NCBI RefSeq assembly: GCF_965223285.1
Contig: NZ_OZ244997.1
Location: 2,852,001 to 2,916,000 of the forward strand
Length of the DNA: 64,000 nucleotides
Reading direction: 5' to 3'
Origin: Leptofilum sp965223285
GTDB lineage: Bacteria; Chloroflexota; Anaerolineae; Promineifilales; Promineifilaceae
In this document: in pieces, positions 1 to 8,094 of the stretch
How positions within the stretch are numbered: position 1 is the stretch's first letter
Layout: every line of letters starts with the position of its first letter
Program-made: the position numbers and the translations under genes
Notes under the pieces: model-generated
Told to the model about the DNA's origin: nothing
The model's input: only the letters and a program-made list of their open reading frames with translations
The model's database searches: none

Positions 1-365
1 CAAAGGAAGGAATCTTTTTGGCAGATGAGTTCGCCGTTGGCCTCATCCAGATCGATGGCGATGATCTTGCCGGGGTAGGGTGCGCCAAAAGCGACGTGCT
101 TTTTACCCTGGCCGTTGTTGGTGAAGTGGGTCATGAAGATCGATTCGCCCGTGAAGGCACGCTTGGCAACGCTGCCCAATGCGCCCAGGAAGCCTTGGTC
201 TGGCTTGGAGCCGTCGCCCATTTTGGTTTCAAAGCCGATACCGTCTTCCATGTACATCATCGCGCCTGCCTCAGCAATAACGGTTTCGCTGGGATCAAGC
301 TCAACCTCAACAAACTGCAAATCGTCGCCAAAAACCTGATAATCTACTTCGTGACTTTTTTTCAT
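1..365 (-). CDS. AIM24/TIGR00266 family protein (C-terminus cut off)
   Basis: The reverse strand reads open from an ATG at 365 to the window edge, 121 codons, starting MKKSHEVDYQVFGDDLQFVE. Hallmarks of the AIM24 (TIGR00266) family are visible: an N-terminal VEVELDP segment, the EAGAMMYMEDGI motif at about residues 32-43, and the later GESIFMTHFTN and FGAPYPGKIIAIDL strings. These proteins form a beta-barrel-like fold; their bacterial role is not established. The start is supported by an AAAGGAG Shine-Dalgarno about 8 bases upstream. An open frame on the opposite strand over the same bases is a shadow. The family call is confident; the function is unknown. Confidence 0.85.
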   Translation of the reverse strand, partial: MKKSHEVDYQVFGDDLQFVEVELDPSETVIAEAGAMMYMEDGIGFETKMGDGSKPDQGFLGALGSVAKRAFTGESIFMTHFTNNGQGKKHVAFGAPYPGKIIAIDLDEANGELICQKDSFL

Positions 366-537
366 GTGACTGCTCCTTTTTGAGTGAAACAACGAATGAA
401 AAGTGGAAAAGATTTCAAAAGGCTTACTAGCCGTTCGGATGTTTCCAAAGCGTTACAGGACTTTTGAAATCTACGCTGTGTGCTTTACGCAACGGCCGTC
501 TCCCCGTTGCAGGCTCATTTTACCGCAAAAATATATG

Positions 538-592
538 GCAGGGGTTGGTCCCCGTGCCAACCCAAGAGGCAGACACGGGGGTCTGCGCCTAC
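538..592. repeat. G/C-rich REP-like palindromic repeat, copy 1
   Basis: Lies in the 231-base gap between the AIM24 gene and the dehydrogenase, which otherwise shows no gene. It contains TTGGTCCCCGTGCCAA followed by GCAGACACGGGGGTCTGC, two short imperfect hairpins. The same building blocks recur on both sides of the transposase at 1699-2220 and at 6238-6298. Confidence 0.75.
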
Positions 593-596
593 GAAA

Positions 597-1574
597 TCAA
601 TAACCGCGTGTTAAATCAATGGCATTTGGCAACGGCTGGCCCTGTGCCGCTGCGTTGAGCAACTCTGCCAAGGCAGCGAGGCGCAGCGGTTCTGTCTCGG
701 CGACGTGCCCGGTGCGGTGGGGGCTAAGCAAGACGTTATCTAGTTGGTGAAACGGCCGTTCCGCCGGAAATGTGTTTGCCCGCGCCGCCTCATCTTTGGG
801 GTAGTTGTACCACACATCCAGCCCCGCCCCATGCAGGTGGCCGCTGACCAACGCCTCGTACAGGGCATCCTCGTTTACGATGGCGGCACGACCAGCATTG
901 ACCAAAATGGCGCGGGGCGGCAGCAACGCCAGCTCTGCCGCACCCAACAAGCCGTCGGTTTCTGGCGTGTGGGGCAGGCAGATGAGCAAGGCGTTGGCTT
1001 GAGGCAGCAGCTCAGGCAGGGAATCTGCTGGGTGAACGGTCACGCCATTATCGGTAATGGGTGCAGATTGCGAACGGCGGATGGCATGGACAATCATGCC
1101 CAGGGCGCGACACAGCTGGGCCAGCCGCTGGCCAATCGCCCCGTAGCCAAGGATGACGGCCGTTTTGCCAGCCAGCAGCACCGAAGGAAACGGCCGTTCA
1201 TACCGAGGCCGCCAATCTCCTTGGCGCAAGGCACGGTCAGCGGGAACCGCCAAGCGCGCCACGCCCAGCAGCAGCATGAGCATCCCCTCGGCGACGATGG
1301 CGGCGTTGTGGTGCAGATTGTGTAGCTTCAGGTGGGGAAAGTCGCGCAGGCGAACGGCCGTTACCTCCGGCAAGCCCGCCCAAGGGATGATGACGGTATG
1401 CAGGTTAGGGCTGGCGGTGAGTTCTTGTGGGGTAGGACGGCCGTTTACCAAAATTTCGTACTGGGCGGGGTCAGGCAAATCGCCAATGGTGAGCTGCACG
1501 TTAGGATGCAGTTGGCCTTGCAATGACGCCAAATCATCCGGCGCAGGGGGGTAAGAAAGGTGAACGTGAATCAT
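597..1574 (-). CDS. D-isomer-specific 2-hydroxyacid dehydrogenase family protein
   Basis: A 325-residue protein with the two-domain layout of NAD(P)-dependent D-2-hydroxyacid dehydrogenases, which interconvert 2-keto and D-2-hydroxy acids. The Rossmann dinucleotide motif GYGAIGQ is at 143-149, followed by CLPHTPETDGL (199-209), VNAGRAAIV with the substrate-binding Arg at 229, GLDVW (251-255) and SPHRTG with the catalytic His at 286. Oddity: in the family GLDV-x-x-E-P usually supplies the acid that pairs with His; here the segment is LDVWYNYP, so that Glu is replaced by Tyr. No clear Shine-Dalgarno precedes the ATG. The family is sure, the substrate unknown, and the altered dyad makes normal activity uncertain. 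Confidence 0.88.
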   Translation of the reverse strand: MIHVHLSYPPAPDDLASLQGQLHPNVQLTIGDLPDPAQYEILVNGRPTPQELTASPNLHTVIIPWAGLPEVTAVRLRDFPHLKLHNLHHNAAIVAEGMLMLLLGVARLAVPADRALRQGDWRPRYERPFPSVLLAGKTAVILGYGAIGQRLAQLCRALGMIVHAIRRSQSAPITDNGVTVHPADSLPELLPQANALLICLPHTPETDGLLGAAELALLPPRAILVNAGRAAIVNEDALYEALVSGHLHGAGLDVWYNYPKDEAARANTFPAERPFHQLDNVLLSPHRTGHVAETEPLRLAALAELLNAAAQGQPLPNAIDLTRGY

Positions 1575-1587
1575 TTTTATAGATATT

Positions 1588-1700
1588 CCCGTAGGGGCAG
1601 GCCCCCGTGCCTGCCCGTCCCCATGTTTGCCCTTTGCTGTGCCTGCCCATACTGGGTTGGCACGGGGGCCAACCCGTACATATCATGGGGGTGAACCCCT
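1588..1700. repeat. REP-like palindrome cluster downstream of the transposase
   Basis: Three elements in about 110 bases: GTAGGGGCAGGCCCCCGTGC with its mirrored half CTGCCC (from 1588), GGTTGGCACGGGGGCCAACC (about 1657-1676), and CATGGGGGTGAACCCCTACC (from 1684). The last one runs into the transposase gene and supplies its stop codon (TAG on the minus strand at 1699-1701). The elements match those at 538, 2235 and 6238. Confidence 0.8.
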
Positions 1701-2220
1701 ACCAATCTTGGTTGAATTTGTTGGCCGGGGCGTTGGGATTTAATTGATCGGCGTGCCAGTTGGCCGGATTGTTGTGAATGTACTCCCGGATTGCCCGATG
1801 GGCGCGTTCGTTGCGGATGATGTGTTCGTAGTAGTTGCGCTGCCAGAAACGTTTGTGGAATGGCGGCCATTTGCCATCCTGAACGCCGTGCCGATATTTG
1901 GTGGTGGTTATCGATTTGTACCATTGGATAACGTCGAACAACAATACATCGCCCGTCAAAATCACAATAAAATGAATATGGTTGGGCATACAAACAAACG
2001 CATCCAGGATAACGGTGGGATATTTAATCGTGATCTCTTCCCAAAAGGCGGTCACCATTTTTCCCGCATCATTCAATACCGTTTCGCCGTCTACAACTTC
2101 GCCCAGCAGGGAAACCCCGCCGTGCACGCAGATGGTGATGAAATAAGCACCTGCCTGGCTGTAATCATACCCTTTCAGGCGAATCGAACGCCGATGATGT
2201 TTGTGTGGATCGTATTTCAT
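1699..2220 (-). CDS. REP-associated tyrosine transposase (RAYT, Y1_Tnp/IS200-like)
   Basis: A 173-residue HUH-class single-strand transposase relative. The start MKYDPHKHHR at 2220 is preferred; in-frame ATGs lie at 2226 and 2232, and further upstream the frame enters the palindromic repeats. The fold signature AGAYFITICVH is at 23-33, the metal-binding HUH pair is H81-I-H83 in VCMPNHIHFIVI, and the probable nucleophile is Y130 or Y131 in RNYYEHIIRNE, followed by REYIHNNPANW. In RAYTs this domain nicks and rejoins REP/BIME palindromes. The gene is flanked on both sides by exactly such palindromes, the arrangement expected for a RAYT with its cognate substrates. No terminal repeats of an ordinary insertion sequence were seen. 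Confidence 0.92.
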   Translation of the reverse strand: MKYDPHKHHRRSIRLKGYDYSQAGAYFITICVHGGVSLLGEVVDGETVLNDAGKMVTAFWEEITIKYPTVILDAFVCMPNHIHFIVILTGDVLLFDVIQWYKSITTTKYRHGVQDGKWPPFHKRFWQRNYYEHIIRNERAHRAIREYIHNNPANWHADQLNPNAPANKFNQDW

Positions 2221-2234
2221 GTTCATATCCATTT

Positions 2235-2352
2235 TGGGGATGGCACGGGGACCACCCCTACATTTGCGATCGTTTCCCCGGTAGGGGCAGGCCCCCGTGC
2301 CTGCCCTATTTCCCGTGCCGCATGGGGGTGGCACGGGGACCACCCCCTACAG
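2235..2352. repeat. REP-like palindrome cluster upstream of the transposase
   Basis: Three elements lie between the transposase and the restriction enzyme gene: GATGGCACGGGGACCACCCC (about 2238), GGTAGGGGCAGGCCCCCGTG with CCTGCCC (about 2280-2304), and GGGGGTGGCACGGGGACCAC (about 2324). They match the set on the other flank. The last covers the stop codon of the restriction enzyme gene (2347-2349), so the element either inserted at the gene end or replaced the original terminus. Confidence 0.8.
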
Positions 2353-5300
2353 ATTGGTTTTGTCGAAAATTTGTAACAGGGTGGCTTTTTTGGCCTCGCC
2401 TTCTGGGGTAGGCGGGAAGACGAGGGGGAAGGTGCCCAGAATGTGGGCAAATTCGTCGCGGGTGAGGCCGTAGAGGCGGGCGACGAGCGCGTCTAGTTCG
2501 TGGCGGAGCTGCTGGCGGGTGGCGGAGTCGGTGGCGGCAAGGCTGGGCGACCAGGGGGTGCCCATGACGGCTTGCCACAGCGGGGCGAAGGCGGGGCTAG
2601 TGCAGCTGAGCCGCGCCGCGCGGGGGACAATGGCGTCAAAATACGGATTCCCCGCCGTCAATCGCGGGACGGGTAGTTGATAAGCATAAAACATGCTCAC
2701 ATGCGTCCCAATTTTGTAGCGAATAATGAAATCTAATACAAAGCTGTTCAAAACGGACACAAGATATAGCATTCTCGCATCCCTTGTTTCGGTCTCAACA
2801 ATCACAGTATTTCCAGCAAAAACATTTGGAGGCAATATTGTTGCGATGATCGTCCGTTGATCTGTGCTACGAGCAATATCGCGATAGCCAATGCGACACT
2901 TTTGATAATCTATTTCTTGTCCTTTGTCCTCTTGACTTCGCAATGCCCGTTTTCGACCCTTTTGCTCTTCAATCCAAAATCGTGGCTCAGAAAAATAAGC
3001 ATCAAATTGATGAATCATCTTGCCTTCATAAAGCACCAACCCTGATTCGGTTTGATTAAAAAGACGACGGTCATTGGTCATATCAATTTCTCGCCAAAAC
3101 TGAACGCCCCAAGTAACATCTTTTTCACCTAACAATGGCTTTCCATCATAGATTTTTTCAGCTATTTGATAGTCTTGTTCGTTCCTAAATTCCATTAAGC
3201 TCAGGCTATCAGGGCTAAATCGCATTATTGACGACGTTTTTAACACCATGAATTGATTATCTTCAGCTAAAAATTCGAGCAGCTTGTCAGGTTGAGGAAC
3301 ATCACGAGGGTCAATTTTGAAAATTGCATTGAAATCCTCTGATGGCTGACCCTTTTCAGCAATTAGCATCGTTATTTTGAAAGAACGATGAATATCTGAA
3401 AAATAAACACCACCTCCTGCAACCCCATTTGTTATGCTTGCAAGCGCATTTATCTTTCCCTCATTCAAAAGCATTTCACGCAGTTCTTTCGTGCCCAAAT
3501 CGCTGTAAATGCCGGAGGGGATGACAAAGGCGAGCCGCCCGCCGTCTTGCAGCAGGTCGTAGCCGCGCTCCAGGAATAGTTTGTGGGTGGCGGTGTCGCC
3601 GCGCCCCTGGCGGCTGTAGTCGGGGGCTTTTTTGTAGTAGGTGGCGGCGGCTTCAATGCGGGCTTTTTGGGCTTCCCAGCCTTCGGCCAGGGTGGGGTCG
3701 CCGATGTCTAGCTCGGCAATGCGGGCTTCCGCCTTTTTGCGGGTCAGCTTGCTCTCGATGTTGGGGTCAAACTGGGCGTAATATTCGCGCAGGTCGGGCT
3801 TCACAATTTCCCACGGCGGGTTGCCCAGCACCACGTCAAAACCCAACGCAGTTGGGTCACCGCCATTGGCAAAAACTTCGGGGAATTCGACAGCCCAGTT
3901 GAAGGGGCGCACGGTGTCGTCCAGTGCGCCGTCGCCGTCAGGGAAATGTTCAATCAGGTCGGCGTTGAGGGCGTCGTTGACCTGCTGGCTGAGGGTGGCA
4001 ATTTGCTGTTGCAGCGCAGCGTGGTTTTTACCGCCGCCCACGGCTTCGCGGCGCAGGCGGGCCAGTTCACCAAGCGCCGCCTCGTGGTCACTCAGTCGCG
4101 CATCTTCTGGCGGCGCGCCCACCAAGCCGTTGCCCACCTTGATGTTTTGGTTGAGGATGAGCGGCAGCCGCTTGTCGCCGCGCCGCTGGTCGGCCATGGC
4201 CCGCATAATCAGGTTGACGGTGGCAATTTCGGCGGCTTGCGGGTCTAAATCGACGCCGTAGAGGTGGTTTTCCAAGATGAAGCGGGGGTATTGCTGGAGC
4301 CGCTCCATTTCCTGGGTGTACTCGGTAAGCTGGAGCTGCAAATCGAAGGGAGTGGTAACGCCCTCGGCCAGCAGTTCGTCGTAACGCGCCTGCCGTTCCG
4401 CTTCCAGCCGGGCCATCTCGCCCCGGTAAAAGTTGGCCAGCAGCTCGTAGGCGTAAATGAGGAAACCGCCGGAGCCGCAGGCGGGGTCTATCACGCGCAA
4501 ATTTTGAATCTCGGCTGCTTTTGGCGGCGCGGCCTGGCCATCGCCGCTTAAAATTTTGCCCAGCGAATTGTCCACCAGATAGCGCACGATGACCTGAGGG
4601 GTGTAGTAGCTGCCCTGCTTTTTGCGCGTTTCCAAATTGTCGCTGGTTTGGATGGCGTCGTCGCGCAGCACAAGCGCCTTGCCCAGGTATTGCTCGTAGG
4701 TGTTGCCCATGATGTCGGCAGTCATGGCGCGGTAGCGGGCTTCGTACAGCTTTTCGATGAGGCCATCGAGCACGTTGTCGCTAAAGACGGCCTGGTCGGC
4801 CAGCCCGGCAGCAAAGAGGGCCGAGTTGTGGTCTTCGTCAAAGCGGCGGAAGAGCTGCTGCAAAAATTGGGTCAGGCTGAAGCTGTAGGGGTTAGTGCGG
4901 CGCATTTCGGCCATGCCCAGCAGGGTGCCGGGGGGCACGATGAGGTGGTCTTCGGCAAAGCGCACCACGACGAGGCGGTCCAGCACTCTTTGGACGACGG
5001 CGCGTAACTCTGGGAGTTGGATACGGCCGTCTTCATCCAGCACCCACCAATTTTCATTGCGCTTATCTAAAATGTCTTGCGCCAGCCGCTCGCGCCAGGT
5101 GTTGATGAAGTTGAGGTAATCGGTGTCTACGTCTTCGCGGTGGCGCTGGTTGGAAAGTTGGTCGAGACGGCCGTTGCGGATGCTGTCGTAAGAAAGCTGC
5201 CAAAGCTGGTCAAACTCATCCAAAAAGGCAGAGGGTTCTTCAAAAGAAAGCACCAGCCAGTCGCGCCGGGCGTTGAACAAGCGCAGTCGCTCAAAATTGG

Positions 5301-5715
5301 TCAAAATCGCCCAGGTGCCGCCATTGCTAAAGGCGTAGTTGATGGCTTGCTGCTCTTCGGGGGTGCGGTCGGCGGCCATGCCGGGCAGGGAAAGCTGGCC
5401 GGGGGTGACGATGCCTTCGAGCCGGTTTCTGGATTGGGCCAGCTTGTCGATGATGCCAAAACGCTTGGCCTCGACGTAGACGTTGCCGCCGCTTTCGGGC
5501 AGCAGCACCACATCGGGTCGGCCGACCTGGGTGTTGAGTTCGTATTTGCAGCGGGCCGGGTCGTTAATGGGCCAGCCGAGAGCTTGCAGCAGCGGATCGA
5601 TGAATTGGTGCAGCACGTTGGCTTCGGTGAGATTCGGCCGTTCTGCTTTGGATATTGCCTCGTACTGCTTGATGAGCTGTTCGATTTGCTGCCGGGCTTG
5701 TTGTCGTGAAATCAC
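2347..5715 (-). CDS. Type IIG-like restriction enzyme-N6-adenine methyltransferase fusion (Eco57I class)
   Basis: A 1122-residue single-chain restriction-modification protein. Residues 1-160 form an HsdR_N-like nuclease domain with the PD-(D/E)xK signature P67-D68 and E82-A-K84. The methyltransferase has motif I DPACGSGG at 410-417, GVDLDP at 487-492 and catalytic motif IV NPPW at 632-635, typical of gamma-class N6-adenine enzymes; GSYYTPQ (368-374) precedes it. The C-terminal third resembles TaqI/Eco57I specificity domains. No helicase motifs are present, which argues against type I. The start is GTG at 5715, overlapping the TGA of the upstream 150-residue gene as GTGA, with AAAGGTGA upstream. 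The specificity region (about 2680-3480) is visibly more AT-rich than the rest. Expected role: defence against foreign DNA. Confidence 0.9.
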   Translation of the reverse strand: MISRQQARQQIEQLIKQYEAISKAERPNLTEANVLHQFIDPLLQALGWPINDPARCKYELNTQVGRPDVVLLPESGGNVYVEAKRFGIIDKLAQSRNRLEGIVTPGQLSLPGMAADRTPEEQQAINYAFSNGGTWAILTNFERLRLFNARRDWLVLSFEEPSAFLDEFDQLWQLSYDSIRNGRLDQLSNQRHREDVDTDYLNFINTWRERLAQDILDKRNENWWVLDEDGRIQLPELRAVVQRVLDRLVVVRFAEDHLIVPPGTLLGMAEMRRTNPYSFSLTQFLQQLFRRFDEDHNSALFAAGLADQAVFSDNVLDGLIEKLYEARYRAMTADIMGNTYEQYLGKALVLRDDAIQTSDNLETRKKQGSYYTPQVIVRYLVDNSLGKILSGDGQAAPPKAAEIQNLRVIDPACGSGGFLIYAYELLANFYRGEMARLEAERQARYDELLAEGVTTPFDLQLQLTEYTQEMERLQQYPRFILENHLYGVDLDPQAAEIATVNLIMRAMADQRRGDKRLPLILNQNIKVGNGLVGAPPEDARLSDHEAALGELARLRREAVGGGKNHAALQQQIATLSQQVNDALNADLIEHFPDGDGALDDTVRPFNWAVEFPEVFANGGDPTALGFDVVLGNPPWEIVKPDLREYYAQFDPNIESKLTRKKAEARIAELDIGDPTLAEGWEAQKARIEAAATYYKKAPDYSRQGRGDTATHKLFLERGYDLLQDGGRLAFVIPSGIYSDLGTKELREMLLNEGKINALASITNGVAGGGVYFSDIHRSFKITMLIAEKGQPSEDFNAIFKIDPRDVPQPDKLLEFLAEDNQFMVLKTSSIMRFSPDSLSLMEFRNEQDYQIAEKIYDGKPLLGEKDVTWGVQFWREIDMTNDRRLFNQTESGLVLYEGKMIHQFDAYFSEPRFWIEEQKGRKRALRSQEDKGQEIDYQKCRIGYRDIARSTDQRTIIATILPPNVFAGNTVIVETETRDARMLYLVSVLNSFVLDFIIRYKIGTHVSMFYAYQLPVPRLTAGNPYFDAIVPRAARLSCTSPAFAPLWQAVMGTPWSPSLAATDSATRQQLRHELDALVARLYGLTRDEFAHILGTFPLVFPPTPEGEAKKATLLQIFDKTNL

Positions 5716-6164
5716 GCTGCATCACCTTTTTTCGGCGCAAGGTGAGAGATGACTTTCAGATGCCGCTGGTCGCCTAAATCCTCTATGAAGAAATCCAAAA
5801 TCAGGCGATCCTCGTTGGGGAATAGCTTCTTTTTACGCTGCATCAAGTTGTGCACCTGTTCCGTTACAAATTGTACGTCTTCCGGGTCATCACCAAGCAT
5901 GGCAATGATCCCTTTCATCGCCTCTTTGCTGGCCTCTGGCGGCATCACCGTCATGTTCCAGGCCATCGCGCCCAGGCTAATCAGGTTTTCGTATGCCTCT
6001 TCTGAGCCAACCTCATAAGCATATGGTTCAACCAATTCCTCGAGTACCTCGGACATTTTCAAAAGGCCGGGTTCGTTATACAACGTCGCCTTCTTTTTTG
6101 GCCGAATGCCCCGTTTTCTAGTCCTGCGCTTTGTGGGTTTGGTTCGTTTTTTCATGCCTTTCAT
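5712..6164 (-). CDS. Conserved-looking hypothetical protein coupled to the restriction enzyme
   Basis: A 150-residue soluble protein I do not recognise. Residues 1-27 are extremely basic (MKKRTKPTKRR, then RGIRPKKK), suggesting nucleic-acid contact; the rest is acidic and helical, with LEELVEPYAYEVGSEEAYEN and a PPEASKEAMKGI segment. Its last four bases overlap the start of the type IIG gene (GTGA), so the two are translationally coupled. A controller, accessory or inhibitor role toward the enzyme is inference only. No helix-turn-helix was obvious. The start could be 6164 or the second ATG at 6155; neither has a convincing ribosome-binding site. Confidence 0.7.
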   Translation of the reverse strand: MKGMKKRTKPTKRRTRKRGIRPKKKATLYNEPGLLKMSEVLEELVEPYAYEVGSEEAYENLISLGAMAWNMTVMPPEASKEAMKGIIAMLGDDPEDVQFVTEQVHNLMQRKKKLFPNEDRLILDFFIEDLGDQRHLKVISHLAPKKGDAA

Positions 6165-6237
6165 TTCAGGGGATAAATCCCCAAGCTAGTTATGTTTGTG
6201 GGTTGGCGGGGTTAATTTTATCAATTTTGGGTTGTTT

Positions 6238-6298
6238 TGGTAGGGGTTGGCCCCCGTGCCAACCCAGGGCAGGCACGGGGGCCTGCCCCTACCGGGTA
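6238..6298. repeat. REP-like palindromic repeat, compound copy
   Basis: A nearly symmetrical 60-base element: GGTAGGGGTTGGCCCCCGTG, CCAACCCAGGGCAGGCACGG, then a GGGCCTGCCCCTACC end. It combines the TTGG and CAGG versions seen singly near the transposase, in opposite orientation, like a BIME pair of REPs. It sits in the otherwise empty 140-base gap between the small restriction-linked gene and the enoyl-CoA hydratase. Confidence 0.8.
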
Positions 6299-6304
6299 TG
6301 TGGT

Positions 6305-7078
6305 TTATTTGCCTTGCCAGGTGGCGGGGCGTTTGTTGATGAAGGCGTCCATGCCTTCGGTTTGGTCTTCGGTGCTGAACAGCATGTAGAAGAGGCGGCG
6401 TTCGTGGGCTAGCCCGGCTTGCAGTGGTGTTTCGAAGACGGCGTTGACAGCTTCTTTGGCCAGGCGTAGGGCCACGGGGGCGCGGGCGGCAATCTCGGCG
6501 GCAAATTTGATCGCTTCTTCTAAATATAGCTCCACCGGCACGACCCGGTTGATGAGGCCGTGCTGTTGGGCTTCTGTAGCGGAGAGGAAACGGCCGTTCA
6601 ACACTATCTCCATCGCCAACGCTTTGCCGACGGCGTAGGTCATACGCTGGGTGCCGCCTGCACCAGGGATAATGCCCAAATTGATTTCTGGCTGACCAAA
6701 TTTGGCACTCTCGCTGGCAACGATCATGTCGCAGGCCATGGCTAGCTCACACCCCCCACCGAGGGCGAAGCCGGAAACGGCCGCAATCACTGGTTTGCCA
6801 ATCTTACGTAAACGGTCCCAGTAATCTATGAAGGGATTGTCCAACATGGTCACGGGCGTGGCGGTAGCCATCTCTTTGATGTCGGCTCCGGCGGCAAACG
6901 CTTTTTCATTGCCGGTGACGACCATGCAGCCAATACCACCATCGGCATCGAACGCTTCCAGGGCAGTCATCAGTTCGCTCATCAGGCCACGGTTCAGGGC
7001 GTTGAGTGCTTTGGGGCGGTTGAATTGCACAATGCCCACACGGCCGTCGGTTTGGGTGAGAATATATTCGTAGGACAT
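6305..7078 (-). CDS. Enoyl-CoA hydratase/isomerase family protein (crotonase)
   Basis: A 257-residue crotonase, the usual length. Oxyanion-hole segments are AFAAGADIKEM (60-70) and ALGGGCELAMACD (105-117); the two catalytic glutamates of true enoyl-CoA hydratases are both present, E111 in GGGCE and E131 in GQPEINLG, followed by IPGAGGTQR (137-145). This matches the hydratase subgroup closely and predicts syn-hydration of trans-2-enoyl-CoA in fatty or amino-acid beta-oxidation. AAGGAG precedes the ATG by about 6 bases. It appears as a single-gene unit; no other beta-oxidation genes are nearby. Substrate chain length cannot be told from sequence. Confidence 0.93.
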   Translation of the reverse strand: MSYEYILTQTDGRVGIVQFNRPKALNALNRGLMSELMTALEAFDADGGIGCMVVTGNEKAFAAGADIKEMATATPVTMLDNPFIDYWDRLRKIGKPVIAAVSGFALGGGCELAMACDMIVASESAKFGQPEINLGIIPGAGGTQRMTYAVGKALAMEIVLNGRFLSATEAQQHGLINRVVPVELYLEEAIKFAAEIAARAPVALRLAKEAVNAVFETPLQAGLAHERRLFYMLFSTEDQTEGMDAFINKRPATWQGK

Positions 7079-7097
7079 GGGATTCTCCTTGTTTTTT

Positions 7098-7160
7098 AGC
7101 CGCAGATTTCACAGATTTTTTTGGTTCCTTAATCTGCGAAATCTGTGTAATTTGTGGCTG
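7098..7160. repeat. AT-rich intergenic repeat with CGCAGATT / AATCTGCG arms
   Basis: CCGCAGATTTCACAGATTTT on one side and AATCTGCGAAATCTGTGTAA on the other form an imperfect inverted repeat upstream of the enoyl-CoA hydratase. The string AATCTGCGAAATCTGT reappears at about 49574, and a related ATTTCGCGAATTT version occurs at about 54370. A small dispersed non-coding repeat family of unknown role. Confidence 0.6.
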
Positions 7161-7162
7161 AT

Positions 7163-8032
7163 TTAATTTTGAAGAATGGTGGTTCGTAAACGACCGTTGC
7201 CACCCTCAACCGCCTCCTGTAGCTGGGCAAACAAGGCGGGAAGCTGGGACAAGTTGTGTTCTTTTTTGGCACGGAGCAGGTAGGCTTGGGCTTCAAAATC
7301 GTCCAGCAGCGTGGCCAGGCAGTGGGCAGCAGCCAGATGCACAGCGATGACCTGCTGCTCGGAATCCAGTTCGCCCAAGTCACCCACCAACAAATGCGGT
7401 ACCAACTGCTCCGCGACGGTGGCGACGACCCAGCCAGAGTCTTCGTCAAACGGCCAGGGCGGGGATTCGCCAACGGCTTTGGGCGGGGGTAGCAGCAAGG
7501 TCAACGCGTTGTCGGCTGTGGCCACCACGGGTGTTAGCGCGGGAAAAACAAGATTGGGCATAAGATTAACGGCCGTTTCCACCATATCCCCCAATTGCCC
7601 CAACGCTGCCAATAAATCGCCTCTGTCAAAAATTTTCTTCAGAGCAGCATGGGCCTCTTGCCAGACGGCCGTTTGCTGTGGCCAAAAGTCGGTGACAACG
7701 GCCGTTTGCTGCGCAAAATCTGCTAAAGAAGCGACCCACTCATTGATTTTCAGCACAGTGGGCAGTTCGGCCGTAGGGGCAAAATCGGGCCAGGTGCAAC
7801 GCAAAGCGGCACTGAACAAATCGGCAATTTCCACGCCGTTGAGCAACGCTTCATTCACCCCGTTTGCCGCTGGATGGCTGGTGAATGGCTGCACAAACTG
7901 CCGCACTTGCTTAGCATGAGGATGCACAGCATGGGTTCGCTGTTTTTGTTCCTCTATTGGCCAATCGCTTGCCGCCAGAACGGCCGTTACCAGCCGCAAG
8001 CGTTCATCTATTGCAACAGAAAAAGTAGACAT
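7163..8032 (-). CDS. Hypothetical protein, function not recognised
   Basis: A 289-residue, mostly helical protein rich in Ala, Leu and Trp, with no signal peptide and no transmembrane segment. I could not assign a family. It begins MSTFSVAIDERLRLVTAVLA; the early ERLRLVTAVLAASDW and the later VHLAAAHCLATLLDDF faintly recall metalloprotease-like DUF4932 proteins, but no HExxH zinc motif exists, so that is not claimed. Five ACGGCCGT palindromes lie within or at the edge of the gene. It stands between a crotonase and a membrane protein on the same strand. The ATG at 8032 lacks a Shine-Dalgarno. The coding call rests on length and lack of a competing frame. Confidence 0.7.
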   Translation of the reverse strand: MSTFSVAIDERLRLVTAVLAASDWPIEEQKQRTHAVHPHAKQVRQFVQPFTSHPAANGVNEALLNGVEIADLFSAALRCTWPDFAPTAELPTVLKINEWVASLADFAQQTAVVTDFWPQQTAVWQEAHAALKKIFDRGDLLAALGQLGDMVETAVNLMPNLVFPALTPVVATADNALTLLLPPPKAVGESPPWPFDEDSGWVVATVAEQLVPHLLVGDLGELDSEQQVIAVHLAAAHCLATLLDDFEAQAYLLRAKKEHNLSQLPALFAQLQEAVEGGNGRLRTTILQN

Positions 8033-8094
8033 AATGTTATTTCGGTGGTCGGTGAACGATAATCAATAAGTGGTTACTGATTACTGTGTACCGA

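Noticed and set aside
18..383. Plus-strand open frame of about 120 codons at the left edge
   Set aside because: It is the mirror of the AIM24-family gene on the minus strand, which has family motifs and a Shine-Dalgarno.
1744..2376. Plus-strand open frame of about 210 codons
   Set aside because: Opposite-strand shadow of the RAYT transposase and its palindromes; no recognisable protein features.
5077..5709. Plus-strand open frame of about 210 codons
   Set aside because: Shadow of the N-terminal nuclease domain of the restriction enzyme.
2347..5715. Type I restriction subunit (HsdR or HsdM)
   Set aside because: The N-terminus resembles HsdR_N, but there are no helicase motifs, and nuclease, methyltransferase and specificity parts are in one chain, so type IIG fits better.
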